28,842 nucleotides of DNA, taken from positions 1-28,842 of the forward strand of contig JBMZBC010000025.1 of NCBI GenBank assembly GCA_049611965.1, in the 5' to 3' direction. The stretch comes from UBA10364 sp049611965 (GTDB lineage: Bacteria; Bacteroidota; Bacteroidia; Flavobacteriales; Schleiferiaceae). The notes under the pieces are model-generated. The model did not search any database. It had not been told where the DNA came from and saw only the letters and a program-made list of their open reading frames with translations. Shown in pieces: positions 15,704 to 24,216 of this stretch; position 1 is the stretch's first letter; every line of letters starts with the position of its first letter. Position numbers and translations under genes: made by a program.

Positions 15704-16473
15704 TGATTCACAAACTCTCCGACGTACATCCATCTGCTAAAATTGGCGACCAAGTAGAGATTGGTCCCTTTACCTCCATAGCGGCGGATGTTGAGATTGG
15801 AGAAGGTACTTGGGTTGGTCCCAATGTCACCATCATGGATGGTGCTCGTATTGGATCAAACTGCCGCATCTTTCCAGGATCAGTCATTTCAGCTGTACCT
15901 CAAGATTTAAAATTCGAGGGTGAAGAAACCACCGTTGAAATCGGTAATGGAACAACCATTAGAGAGTGTGTAACCATCAACCGCGGTACTAAGGCATACG
16001 GCAAAACCACTCTTGGCCAGGACTGTTTGATTATGGCCTATGTGCATATTGCACACGATTGTATCATCGGAAATCGTGTTATCCTAGTGAACTCCGTTGC
16101 TCTCGCAGGTCATGTTGAAGTCGGCGATTGGGCGATTATATCCGGATTGAGCGCCGTACACCAATTTGTAAAGATTGGCAATCACGTTATGGTTGGAGGA
16201 GGCGCAATGGTTCGAAAAGATGTACCGCCGTTCATCACTGCAGCGGGTGATCCATTGACCTATGCCGGAGTGAATAATGTTGGTTTACGCAGACGTAGCT
16301 TCCAAAACGACGCAATCAGAGAGATACAAGATATCTACCGCATCCTCTATCAAAGCGGTAAAAACATTAGCCAAGCTCTAGAAATAGTGAAAGCCGAATA
16401 CGATCAAAGTACCGTGGCTAAAGAAATCATCGCATTCATCGACGCTAGTGACAGAGGGTTAATTAGAAAGTAG
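15703..16473 (+). CDS. lpxA: UDP-N-acetylglucosamine acyltransferase
   Basis: The first lipid A enzyme, adding a 3-hydroxyacyl chain from ACP to UDP-GlcNAc. 256 residues: hexapeptide-repeat beta-helix (about 1-190) and a C-terminal helical part. Catalytic His118 lies in AYVHIAHDC. HQFVKIGNHVMVGGGAM, DVPPF and NNVGLRRRSF are family signatures. The position matching E. coli Gly173, the residue that measures acyl length, is Met169 here (GGGAMV against GGCSGV). The start overlaps the lpxC-fabZ stop by one base. Confidence 0.97.
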   Translation: MIHKLSDVHPSAKIGDQVEIGPFTSIAADVEIGEGTWVGPNVTIMDGARIGSNCRIFPGSVISAVPQDLKFEGEETTVEIGNGTTIRECVTINRGTKAYGKTTLGQDCLIMAYVHIAHDCIIGNRVILVNSVALAGHVEVGDWAIISGLSAVHQFVKIGNHVMVGGGAMVRKDVPPFITAAGDPLTYAGVNNVGLRRRSFQNDAIREIQDIYRILYQSGKNISQALEIVKAEYDQSTVAKEIIAFIDASDRGLIRK

Positions 16474-16477
16474 CCAG

Positions 16478-17095
16478 ATGATTACCCTTGGAAATCTTCA
16501 AAAGACCTTTGGCACTCAGCACATCTTACAAGGAGTTACCTACAGTTTTGAAACGGGCTCCAAAACGGTCATTCTGGGTTCAAATGGCTCGGGGAAATCT
16601 ACGTTAATTAAGATCTTATCAGGAGCACAGGAGGCTACAGAAAACCCACCTCAATACAACTTTGAAGGGAAGAATACCCCATCAGCGGAGGCAGGGAGCA
16701 TTTGTGCAATCGCCGCGCCTTATGTGGCCTTAAACCCTATGTTCAGTCTCAAGGAAACTATAGCTTTCCACCGAAAGATGTGTGGATTCACCCAAGGGGT
16801 AAATCTTGACCAATGGATAAATGACGCGGGACTCAAACCACATTTAAATAAGCGAATTAAGACCTACAGCTCAGGTATGAAACAACGCGTTCGACTGCTA
16901 TTGGCTATCGCAAGCCCAAGGCCTGTGCTTCTATTGGATGAACCAACAAGCAATTTAGACAGGGAGGGTGTTGAACTCTATAAAAGAATGATTCAAGAAT
17001 TGGCCACAGAAAAGACCATTATCGTTGCCAGCAATTACGTTGCGCACGAGTATGATTTCTGCAGCGGTGAACTACTCCTTGAAAAGCATTATTAA
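16478..17095 (+). CDS. Stand-alone ABC-type ATPase with altered Q- and H-loops
   Basis: A 205-residue nucleotide-binding domain: Walker A GSNGSGKST (34-42), signature YSSGMKQR (130-137), Walker B VLLLDEPTS followed by NLD (150-161). Two switch regions are unusual: the Q-loop glutamine is missing (IAAPYVALNP near 78-87), and the H-loop histidine is replaced by Asn186 (VASNYVAHEYDFC). The Walker B glutamate is kept, so hydrolysis is still possible. No permease gene is adjacent, and there are no membrane spans. I recall similar ATPases next to lpxA/efp in other Bacteroidota with the same kind of changes. It starts 4 bases after lpxA and is probably cotranscribed with it. A role in envelope lipid transport is only a guess from position. 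Confidence 0.87.
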   Translation: MITLGNLQKTFGTQHILQGVTYSFETGSKTVILGSNGSGKSTLIKILSGAQEATENPPQYNFEGKNTPSAEAGSICAIAAPYVALNPMFSLKETIAFHRKMCGFTQGVNLDQWINDAGLKPHLNKRIKTYSSGMKQRVRLLLAIASPRPVLLLDEPTSNLDREGVELYKRMIQELATEKTIIVASNYVAHEYDFCSGELLLEKHY

Positions 17096-17123
17096 TCCAT
17101 GAAATGGCCCTCTGCATTTACAG

Positions 17124-17131
17124 TATATTTG
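17124..17131 (+). promoter_or_regulatory. Bacteroidota -7 promoter element for efp
   Basis: TATATTTG, an exact TAnnTTTG match, lies in the 55-base gap between the ABC ATPase and efp, 19 bases before the ATG. It suggests efp has its own promoter in addition to read-through from the lipid A operon. Confidence 0.5.
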
Positions 17132-17150
17132 GGCAACAAACAACTCGATT

Positions 17151-17714
17151 ATGGCAAGTACTTCAGATATCAAAAACGGAATGTGCATCAACTTTAACGG
17201 TCAGCCCTTCCAGGTCATTGAATTCCTACACGTAAAACCAGGAAAGGGCGCTGCATTTGTGCGCACGAAAATTAAAAACCTCGAGACTGGTCGTGTATTA
17301 GACAATACTTTCCCTGCGGGTTCGAAGATTGAAACTATCGATGTGGAGACCCGTCAATACCAATTCTTGTACAACGACGGTACCGACTACCACTTCATGA
17401 ACACGGACAACTACGAGCAATTGACCTTTGCTAAAGAGCTGATTAACGCTCCTGATTTCTTGGTTGACGGTATGATGTGTCTTGTATTGTTCCATGCTAC
17501 AGAAAACAGGGCAATGGCGGTAGAGCTGCCACGTACAGTGAATTTGAAAGTGACTTACGCAGAACCTGCTGTCAAAGGAAACACTTCAACAAACGCTATG
17601 AAAACAGTAACTGTTGAGGGAGGTGCTGAGGTTCAGGTTCCATTGTTTATTAAAACAGACGAGGAGATTGTGATCAACACCGCAGACGGCTCTTACAAGG
17701 AGCGCGCGAAGTAA
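17151..17714 (+). CDS. efp: Elongation factor P
   Basis: 187 residues, the standard EF-P length. It rescues ribosomes stalled at consecutive prolines by binding between the P and E sites. The first KOW-like domain carries the tip loop KPGKGAAFVRTK, with Lys32 at the position modified by beta-lysylation in E. coli (Lys34) and by other groups elsewhere. The third domain ends with the usual GSYKERAK. No epmA/epmB-type modification gene is in the window. It is the last gene of the plus-strand lipid A cluster and is followed by a clear terminator. Confidence 0.97.
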   Translation: MASTSDIKNGMCINFNGQPFQVIEFLHVKPGKGAAFVRTKIKNLETGRVLDNTFPAGSKIETIDVETRQYQFLYNDGTDYHFMNTDNYEQLTFAKELINAPDFLVDGMMCLVLFHATENRAMAVELPRTVNLKVTYAEPAVKGNTSTNAMKTVTVEGGAEVQVPLFIKTDEEIVINTADGSYKERAK

Positions 17715-17736
17715 GCATCACTCACATAATAAATCG

Positions 17737-17766
17737 AAAACCACCTCTTTACGGGGTGGTTTTTTT
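17737..17766 (+). terminator. Rho-independent terminator after efp
   Basis: A stem of 11 pairs (17737-17747 with 17753-17763, one T-G wobble, loop TTTAC) runs into a T tract to 17766, 23 bases after the efp stop. The stem also has T-rich sequence on the other side, so it may work for the convergent gene as well, whose stop codon lies in the T tract. Confidence 0.85.
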
Positions 17767-18100
17767 ATGCAATAGTTTCGATGATTGTGTATACTATAAT
17801 GAACAGAAAGAACAGCCACATAGCTAAGGCTAGTTTGCCCCATTTCACGCTTTTACCCTGCTCTAAGACATCTACTATTCGTTCCTCTAATTCTCCCAAT
17901 CCCAAAGCTTCAAAGCCCTCCTTAGGCTTGGCTTTATGGGCCAATATTTCTGGCGTCAGATAATATACCTGCTCACTTTCATCATACTCAAACCAATGAC
18001 TTTCAATACCCTCTTGTGTATCGAGTAGCGCGTCCAATTCTTCTTTAAGAACAGCGCGTTCACCTATGGTTTTTTGCAAGTGATCTATGGCCTTATCCAT
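17765..18100 (-). CDS. Small tail-anchored hypothetical protein
   Basis: I do not recognise this 111-residue protein. It has a charged, helical N-terminal part (about 1-30), a short acidic middle with YYLTPEILAHKAKPKEGFEALGLGELE (in two runs), and a single hydrophobic span at the very C-terminus (about 90-110: LAMWLFFLFIIVYTII), so the soluble part is probably cytoplasmic. I chose ATG 18100: the frame is open to 18160, but that extension would be translated through the susD terminator hairpin. A TAAATTTG element (18106-18113, minus) lies just before this ATG. The stop codon is inside the T tract of the efp terminator. Confidence 0.65.
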   Translation of the reverse strand: MDKAIDHLQKTIGERAVLKEELDALLDTQEGIESHWFEYDESEQVYYLTPEILAHKAKPKEGFEALGLGELEERIVDVLEQGKSVKWGKLALAMWLFFLFIIVYTIIETIA

Positions 18101-18105
18101 CAGGT

Positions 18106-18113
18106 CAAATTTA
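18106..18113 (-). promoter_or_regulatory. Bacteroidota -7 promoter element for the small tail-anchored protein
   Basis: On the minus strand TAAATTTG matches TAnnTTTG exactly and ends 5 bases before the ATG at 18100. Transcription would begin at or next to the start codon, implying a leaderless or near-leaderless mRNA. No -33 element is visible because the susD terminator hairpin occupies that place, which lowers confidence. Confidence 0.35.
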
Positions 18114-18117
18114 GGGC

Positions 18118-18150
18118 AAAAAAAACCGCCGCTCCCATCGGGAGCGGCGG
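18118..18150 (-). terminator. Rho-independent terminator of the susC-susD operon
   Basis: On the minus strand an 11-bp perfect GC-rich stem (18150-18140 with 18136-18126, 3-base loop) is followed by eight T (18125-18118), 22 bases after the susD stop. This is the strongest terminator in the window and should isolate the operon from the small gene downstream. Confidence 0.92.
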
Positions 18151-18172
18151 CCTTTATCAATAATCTAAGTGA

Positions 18173-19516
18173 TTACATGTCCCACCATAGACGGTAAGTT
18201 GATGCAACACCAAACTTCTCGTCTGGAGTAGACGTCAGTGGCATTGGTACATTTGCACTGTTGTACAAATACTCACCCTCTGGGTAAGGCATTCTGCGTG
18301 GAATGTCACTCAAGTTAGCATCAGCTGGAGCTGTTAGAGTAGGGAAACCTGTTCTTCTCCAATCTGTCCATGACTCCGTTGAAGTAAACATAGCAACATA
18401 CTTCTCATTCATGATAAGCTCTAAATCCGTAGTAGCTGACAATGAATCTATGTAGGCAGTTGTTGATGCAGCATCAACACCTAACCAAGTCATATGAGAC
18501 TCAATTGCGTCTTCTAAAGAAGCTCTAGCAGAGGTAGCATCACCACTATTCATCTCAGCTTCTGCCTTAATGAAATACAATTCAAAAGGCGTAACTAGAG
18601 GTAAATCAGAAGTAGCTGCTCCATAAGATGGCAATGTCAAGCTATCTGCTGAACGGTAGAAGCTGATTCTAGGGTCACTAGATGCTTCCATCATGTCATA
18701 CATAGTTCCGAACTGGCTGATATAACCAGCACGATCGATAACAGTAAACTGGTACCATGGATTCTGGTTAAGTGCAGCCTCATAACGCATCACTGAGTAA
18801 GCGCCAGCATTTAAAGCGTCATTACAAGCAGAAATTACTGCCGCCGCATCGTAGCTAGATGTCTTACTTAAATGGTTAAGGTAACGTGCTTTTAGTGCAT
18901 CAGCTTTTGCCGCCCATGCCGCTAAATCTCCACCGTGTACAAGATCATCACTACCAGGCATAACTGAACTTGGAAGAGCTAAATCTGCCTTACCTTCTGC
19001 TAGTAGCGTGAAGATAGTGTTGTAGATATCCTCTTGTGAATCATAAGCCGGCTTAAGATTTGCCGCGCCAGTAAACGCCTCTGTGTAAGGGATATCACCG
19101 AAATGATCGGTAAGAATACCCAAAGCAAACGCAGTCATGATTTTCGCTATACCACGATAAGCAGGAGCATCTTGCTCGTCCGCCATATCCATGATTAACT
19201 GTAAATCGTATAGACCTCCGGCGTAAGAATTATTCCAAGGAGTGTTAAAATCTCCCTCACCTATTTGTGCATAACGGTTGTGCGCCAAAGATTGACGATC
19301 CGTTCCAGTCATCTGCTGCATGAAGATGCTTGTAAGACGAGGCAAAACATCGCCTTGAAGCATTCCACAACCAGCTTGCGCAGCAGGAAGAAGAACTCCC
19401 ATGCTCACCTCAGACGGTCTGTTTTGGTCGAGTTTCTTTTCCTCTAACCAAGCATCTGAACAAGCAGTAAATCCAAACGCGATTACTGCTAAAATTGCTA
19501 AAGATTTAATTTTCAT
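18173..19516 (-). CDS. SusD/RagB-family outer-membrane nutrient-binding lipoprotein
   Basis: 447 residues with a lipoprotein signal peptide (lipobox FTAC, Cys19). It is predicted to sit on the outer face of the outer membrane and act as a lid on the SusC channel. The early DxxWLEEKKLDQNRP, the helical TPR-like core (YDLQLIMDMADEQDAP, ILTDHFGDIPYTEAF) and the C-terminal TSTESWTDWRRTGFPTL and RRMPYPEGEY fit the SusD-like_2 type. It follows susC by 12 bases, the usual order. With no glycoside hydrolases, lyases or regulators alongside, the cargo could be a peptide, glycan or other oligomer and cannot be named. Confidence 0.92.
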   Translation of the reverse strand: MKIKSLAILAVIAFGFTACSDAWLEEKKLDQNRPSEVSMGVLLPAAQAGCGMLQGDVLPRLTSIFMQQMTGTDRQSLAHNRYAQIGEGDFNTPWNNSYAGGLYDLQLIMDMADEQDAPAYRGIAKIMTAFALGILTDHFGDIPYTEAFTGAANLKPAYDSQEDIYNTIFTLLAEGKADLALPSSVMPGSDDLVHGGDLAAWAAKADALKARYLNHLSKTSSYDAAAVISACNDALNAGAYSVMRYEAALNQNPWYQFTVIDRAGYISQFGTMYDMMEASSDPRISFYRSADSLTLPSYGAATSDLPLVTPFELYFIKAEAEMNSGDATSARASLEDAIESHMTWLGVDAASTTAYIDSLSATTDLELIMNEKYVAMFTSTESWTDWRRTGFPTLTAPADANLSDIPRRMPYPEGEYLYNSANVPMPLTSTPDEKFGVASTYRLWWDM

Positions 19517-19528
19517 AATGCGTTATTT

Positions 19529-22500
19529 TTAAAGGTTAGCCTTCAAATTGAAGATTACACCCATTGTATTAGGCATATTGAAGTAATCCGCACCTTGGCT
19601 GTTTGTAGCTCCTGAAAGGTTAGTTTCTGGATCAACACCACGGTAAGGAGTTCTTAAGAAGATGTTGCGTCCGCTAACACCTACAGATAAGCCTTTTAGT
19701 TTTGTTCCGCTAAGTGCATCAGCATCAAACTTGTAGTTAACACCAATATTTCTCAAACGAACCCAGCTACCGTCCTCAATAAACGGACGTGACGCTCCTG
19801 TAAATCCAGAAAGTGGGCCTAGAGCGTAAGAGTCGATATCGTTTAGAACTGGAGTTGTATTAGGTTGACCGCTGATATCGTTTCCATCAGCATCTGTCGT
19901 ACCAGGAGCGTAAACACCACTGTTACCCATTACAACATCTTCCCAAACAAAAGTCTCTCCACGAGCTGCACCAGATGGGTGCATATCTGTATCGATGTGT
20001 GTACCGAAGTAATACAAAGCACCACGGGTACCGTTCCAGATGTCACCACCTTGACGGATGTCCCATAGCATATTGAAGCTCCAGTTTTTGTACGAAGCAG
20101 CGGAACTGATACCCATCAAATAATCAGGGTTAGGATCACCTACAACAACTTCAGTAGAAGAGTAAATAGGATATCCATTACCGTCAACAAGCGCATTACC
20201 TTGCTCGTCACGTGCCCAGTCATCACCATAAAGCGTACCGTAAGCTTCACCTTCAACTAGACGCTGGTTTGCTCCGAAGAAGCCCCATGGCAGACCAATT
20301 ACATCAACACCATCGGCTAATTTCTGTACAACATTACGATTGCGTGTGAATGTCATACCTGCATCCCAAGAGAAATCATCCGTTTTTACAAGGTTGGCGT
20401 TTAATTGTAATTCCACACCTGTGTTAGTCATTGTACCGGCATTCAAGAAAGTACTTGTAAAACCACTAGATCCTGCAACTGGAACGGCTACAATAAGATC
20501 TTGGGAAGTCTGCTGGTAAAGCGTAACGTCTACGTTGAGCTTGTTTTCAAATAGCCCTAACTCAGCACCCACTTCATTAGTAATGGTGTATTCAGGACGT
20601 AAATCGGGGTTACCCAATACATTGCTTTGAGTAAATCCAGTTGCACCTAAGTAAGGGAAACTAATACCGTTGATCCACCCAGACCCAACGCCAGCTTGAT
20701 TGAAATACGTAGCATTAGAAGCGAAAGGAGGCTCAGAACCTACTTGAGCAGAAGACATACGCAGTTTCGCAAATGAAAGGACATCACTCTTAATATCCAA
20801 CATGTCAGTCAGTATCAGCGACAAAGAAGCTGACGGGTAGATAATAGGAGTTGAGACGTCACCAAACGTAGACGCTTGGTCACGACGTGCAGTCAATGTT
20901 AAGAATGCCCAGTCCTCGTAATCCAACTGTGCCTCACCATAAACACCGAAAATTCTACGGCCAGTAAGACCTTCATATGCAAACTGGCTTTGAGCATTAC
21001 TCATGTTATAGAAGTTTGGCAATACTAGACCTGAACCATATGTACTTACATATTTACGATCGCGGTCGTTCACGTTCATACCTCCTAAGAAATTGGCACC
21101 AATAGGGCCAAGATCTGTTGAATACTGAACAGTTAAATCGTGATTTTGCTCCTTGATAGAATAAATCTCATCTGTAATCGATCCGCCAGGGAATGTTCTA
21201 GAGTTCAAAGAGATAATTTGCTTACGAACATCTGAGTATTGATCGATACCGTAACGGTAAGAAATCAATAGATCATCTACTGGTGACCAATCGAATTTAG
21301 TGTAACCGAAAACACGATTAACTTCATCCGTAAATGGATTCATATTGATAGTCCAATATGGGTTATCGTAACCACCACCTGCGCGGTAGTTTCTCTGAGT
21401 ACCATCAGCATTTAAATATGCTGTAGGATCAGAAGGATCGGTAGCACCATTTGCGTTGTCAAACGTTGGTGGTGTACGCAATAGACCTAGCATCAAACCT
21501 GAAAGGTTAGATCCTTGTTGAACACGGTAACCGCCTGAATTTGTGTACGCCAACGAAGCAGTCGCTTTCAAGTTAGTAGCCACTTGACCAGTTCCTGTTA
21601 AACGGATAGTTGTACGTTCGAACGTATTCAGAGGAACGATACCCTGGTCTTGCAAATTCGCAATTGACAAGTAGTAAGAGCTTTTCTTACCTCCACCAGA
21701 CAAAGTCAATGAATTATTTAATCTTCTACCATTTTGAAAGAAGTTTCCAGCATTGTCGTATGGACTAACACCCCAGCCTCCTACTACAGCAGAAGAATCT
21801 TGAGTAATAACTCCATTGGCATCATAACCTAATTGAGTTAATGCAGGACCCCAAGAGAACGGGTTACTCGTTCCTCCGGCGTAAGATCCGAAGTATCCTT
21901 GAGAGTACTTGTTCTGAGTTTCAGGCATTTTATTAACCTGCGAAATTTCCAATGAAGAACTTACGTTCACTTGAAAGTCTTGGTTATAAGAACCTTTTTT
22001 CGTGGTGATTAGAATTACACCATTCGCACCACGTGTTCCGTACAGTGCAGCAGCTGCACCCCCCTTAAGAACTGAGATAGTCTCAATATCATCTGGGTTG
22101 ATGTCTATCGCACGGTTTGAATATGCCACACCATCTCTTAGATCGGATGTACCAATCTGAGAGTTGTCAATTGGCACACCATCTACAACCATCAACGGTT
22201 GGTTATCATTCGAAGTAAATGTCGCATTACCACGAATCTTGATGTAAGAAGCAGCACCTGCAGCACCCGATGAGTTGGTTACTTGGACACCACTCACCTT
22301 CGCGGAGATACCACTAACGATGTTTGATTCACCTGATTCCTTGATAGAAGCACCTTTTACTTCCTCCACGCCGAAACCTAGCGCCTTTTTTTCACGAGCA
22401 ATACCACCGGCAGTTACTACTACCTCTTCCAATTGTTCGAAAACATCTGGAACTGCTGGCACGTCGCCTTTCTCTGGTTCATTCTGTGCAAACGCAGTAG

Positions 22501-22549
22501 CGCTAAATGCAATTAGAAAGGACCAAACGAGTAAAAACTTGTTTTTCAT
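19529..22549 (-). CDS. SusC/RagA-family TonB-dependent outer-membrane transporter
   Basis: 1006 residues: signal peptide (about 1-21), a short acidic linker, a TonB-box-like segment EEVVVTAGG (41-49), the plug domain (about 60-180: GVQVTNSSG, IKIRGNATF, PLMVVDGVPID, VLKGGAAAALYGTRGANGVILITTKKG in pieces), then a 22-strand-type barrel to the C-terminal FNLKANL. The carboxypeptidase-regulatory-like domain of about 80 residues that normally precedes the TonB box in SusC proteins is missing; only about 20 residues separate the signal peptide from the TonB box. It imports cargo using TonB/ExbB/ExbD energy together with the SusD partner. It is first in its operon, with a 227-base upstream region. 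Confidence 0.95.
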   Translation of the reverse strand: MKNKFLLVWSFLIAFSATAFAQNEPEKGDVPAVPDVFEQLEEVVVTAGGIAREKKALGFGVEEVKGASIKESGESNIVSGISAKVSGVQVTNSSGAAGAASYIKIRGNATFTSNDNQPLMVVDGVPIDNSQIGTSDLRDGVAYSNRAIDINPDDIETISVLKGGAAAALYGTRGANGVILITTKKGSYNQDFQVNVSSSLEISQVNKMPETQNKYSQGYFGSYAGGTSNPFSWGPALTQLGYDANGVITQDSSAVVGGWGVSPYDNAGNFFQNGRRLNNSLTLSGGGKKSSYYLSIANLQDQGIVPLNTFERTTIRLTGTGQVATNLKATASLAYTNSGGYRVQQGSNLSGLMLGLLRTPPTFDNANGATDPSDPTAYLNADGTQRNYRAGGGYDNPYWTINMNPFTDEVNRVFGYTKFDWSPVDDLLISYRYGIDQYSDVRKQIISLNSRTFPGGSITDEIYSIKEQNHDLTVQYSTDLGPIGANFLGGMNVNDRDRKYVSTYGSGLVLPNFYNMSNAQSQFAYEGLTGRRIFGVYGEAQLDYEDWAFLTLTARRDQASTFGDVSTPIIYPSASLSLILTDMLDIKSDVLSFAKLRMSSAQVGSEPPFASNATYFNQAGVGSGWINGISFPYLGATGFTQSNVLGNPDLRPEYTITNEVGAELGLFENKLNVDVTLYQQTSQDLIVAVPVAGSSGFTSTFLNAGTMTNTGVELQLNANLVKTDDFSWDAGMTFTRNRNVVQKLADGVDVIGLPWGFFGANQRLVEGEAYGTLYGDDWARDEQGNALVDGNGYPIYSSTEVVVGDPNPDYLMGISSAASYKNWSFNMLWDIRQGGDIWNGTRGALYYFGTHIDTDMHPSGAARGETFVWEDVVMGNSGVYAPGTTDADGNDISGQPNTTPVLNDIDSYALGPLSGFTGASRPFIEDGSWVRLRNIGVNYKFDADALSGTKLKGLSVGVSGRNIFLRTPYRGVDPETNLSGATNSQGADYFNMPNTMGVIFNLKANL

Positions 22550-22633
22550 TGTACCTGTTTTTGTTAAACTAATGTTAAGTAGCTCTAAAATTGCATTTTC
22601 CTGCAGACAAAAACAAGTGTTTTCATAGAAATG

Positions 22634-22647
22634 TTACGTAAACGTAA
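22634..22647. promoter_or_regulatory. Inverted repeat upstream of susC
   Basis: TTACGT (22634-22639) and ACGTAA (22642-22647) form an inverted repeat with a 2-base centre, and a further TTACG follows at 22649-22653. It lies 85-98 bases upstream of the susC ATG in the 227-base gap between the polymerase gene and susC, near an imperfect -7-like AATATTTG (22668-22675, minus). A regulator site is possible but unproven. Nothing else in this gap stood out. Confidence 0.25.
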
Positions 22648-22776
22648 ATTACGCATAACAAGAGGTCAAATATTTGTCTAAGAATGATTTATCGCCATTG
22701 ATTTGTCGAATAGCACGTAGAATCGGTACTATTCATTACGTCTCAGGGTAGAAATTATGTCAGGTTATCTTTGTGT

Positions 22777-24216
22777 CTAGGCCTCTTTAATACCTTTAGT
22801 CCGCTTCGATACAAGGGATAAGCAGCTAATCATAGCCGTAAAACCCCAGAACGGAGCACTTGCCTTATCCATGTCCAGGAAGTTGTTCAGGAATCCATGT
22901 AAATAGTAGGTGATCAACCCGAGAAACGCGAGTCGCAGCAGTCCTTTTAATCGTTCATTATTTAACCGTTGGTATGAATTTACACTCACTACGATAACCG
23001 TGATGATGATTCCCATAAAGGTGAGCAGGCCAAAAGTGCCGGATTCCGCTAGAGGCCCTAAGTATTCGCTGTGCGCATTACCCCTGTTTCCGCCATTGGT
23101 GGAGATGATGGTTTTCTCCGAAGGCTTTTGATAAGGCGCGTACAAGAACATGTAGGTTCCTGGGCCGTGACCCAAGAAAGGGCGTTCTGCATACATCCTT
23201 ATGGCGCAATTCCATCGGTTGATACGTTCGAGGTTCGAGGCATCCGTGCTCACATTTGTTACCGAGGCAACGTGTTCGTTCAAATCGTCCGAAGAATCCT
23301 GAGTATTGCGTTCGAACTTAGAACTGATGTACGAGAAATTAAGGCCTGCAACCAATAGCACTAAAACTGCCAGTGACCAGACTACCGTTTTCGACATACG
23401 GAAGGCGTAGACCAAATACACTGCACCGGCGCCTAGGAGGGAAAGCCAAGCTGCACGAGTATATGAGAGTACCGTAGCTGCTGTAAGTATGATAAGTAGT
23501 ACTGCCGCGATGGCATTGAACCCCCAAGAGGATTTACGGAACGTGAGGTACAGTGCAGCAGGGTAGAACATGGCCAACACAGCGCCGTAGGAGGTGTGTT
23601 CCTTAAACAGTGGGAACATCACCCAGGTGGAGGTCTTTTTGGTAAAGCCGTATTGACTGTGGATGACCATGGTGTAGGTACAGGCAATGATGAGCGGAAC
23701 GAGGAAAAGCCAAAGGAATCGGACCGCGTTTTTAGGATCGCGCAGGAATAAATGACCCAGCACGAAATAGTAGGGCACGATGAACCACACACGCGTAATC
23801 CATTGCTTTAATGAAACTAAAGGGAGTTGGGACGTGATGACCGTCAACAGCATCCAAGCCAAATAGATATAAATGGCTATGGAGATGGGATGTTTAATCA
23901 GTCGAATATCGTACTCGCCCATAAAAAGCATTTTAACGATGACTAAGCCTGTGATTAACACAAGTAAAGGCTCTGTAGGTAGAGAAAGGCCAGCACCTCC
24001 AGTAAGGTCAGTTAGATTTACAGATAATGGCGTGGATAAGACCACAAACCACATAGCCCAATCTAATCGGTACAGAGTCAGCCAAACCACGAGAAAACCG
24101 GCGGGCAAAAGCAACAATTCCCACCACTCTTTGGCCACGATGAGACCAATGAACGGTAAGACGAGCAGTGCGATGATGGCAATACCCCTAGCGCTTATTT
24201 GCTTGCCCGAAGTCAC
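22777..24216 (-). CDS. O-antigen ligase / Wzy-type polymerase family membrane protein
   Basis: 479 residues, about 10-12 membrane spans, with the large periplasmic loop of the Wzy_C (O-antigen ligase) family. Visible family residues are R254 (SYTRAAWLSLLGA), the RINRWNCAIRM segment, FLGHGPGTY and H382 (NAHSEYLGPLAESG). WaaL ligases and Wzy polymerases share this fold and cannot be told apart from sequence alone; next to a flippase and a chain-length regulator, polymerisation of repeat units or ligation to lipid A both fit. The start is GTG at 24216, sharing its first G with the preceding TAG stop. It is the last gene of the operon; I see no terminator before the susC region. Confidence 0.88.
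   Translation of the reverse strand: MTSGKQISARGIAIIALLVLPFIGLIVAKEWWELLLLPAGFLVVWLTLYRLDWAMWFVVLSTPLSVNLTDLTGGAGLSLPTEPLLVLITGLVIVKMLFMGEYDIRLIKHPISIAIYIYLAWMLLTVITSQLPLVSLKQWITRVWFIVPYYFVLGHLFLRDPKNAVRFLWLFLVPLIIACTYTMVIHSQYGFTKKTSTWVMFPLFKEHTSYGAVLAMFYPAALYLTFRKSSWGFNAIAAVLLIILTAATVLSYTRAAWLSLLGAGAVYLVYAFRMSKTVVWSLAVLVLLVAGLNFSYISSKFERNTQDSSDDLNEHVASVTNVSTDASNLERINRWNCAIRMYAERPFLGHGPGTYMFLYAPYQKPSEKTIISTNGGNRGNAHSEYLGPLAESGTFGLLTFMGIIITVIVVSVNSYQRLNNERLKGLLRLAFLGLITYYLHGFLNNFLDMDKASAPFWGFTAMISCLSLVSKRTKGIKEA

Noticed and set aside
18101..18160. N-terminal extension of the small minus-strand protein (start at 18160).
   Set aside because: It would be translated from the susD terminator hairpin; its Ala/Gly/Ser/Phe-rich sequence is simply the hairpin read as codons.
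18173..22549. A polysaccharide utilisation locus.
   Set aside because: Only the SusC/SusD pair is present; no glycoside hydrolase, lyase, sulfatase or SusR/sigma-type regulator is adjacent.
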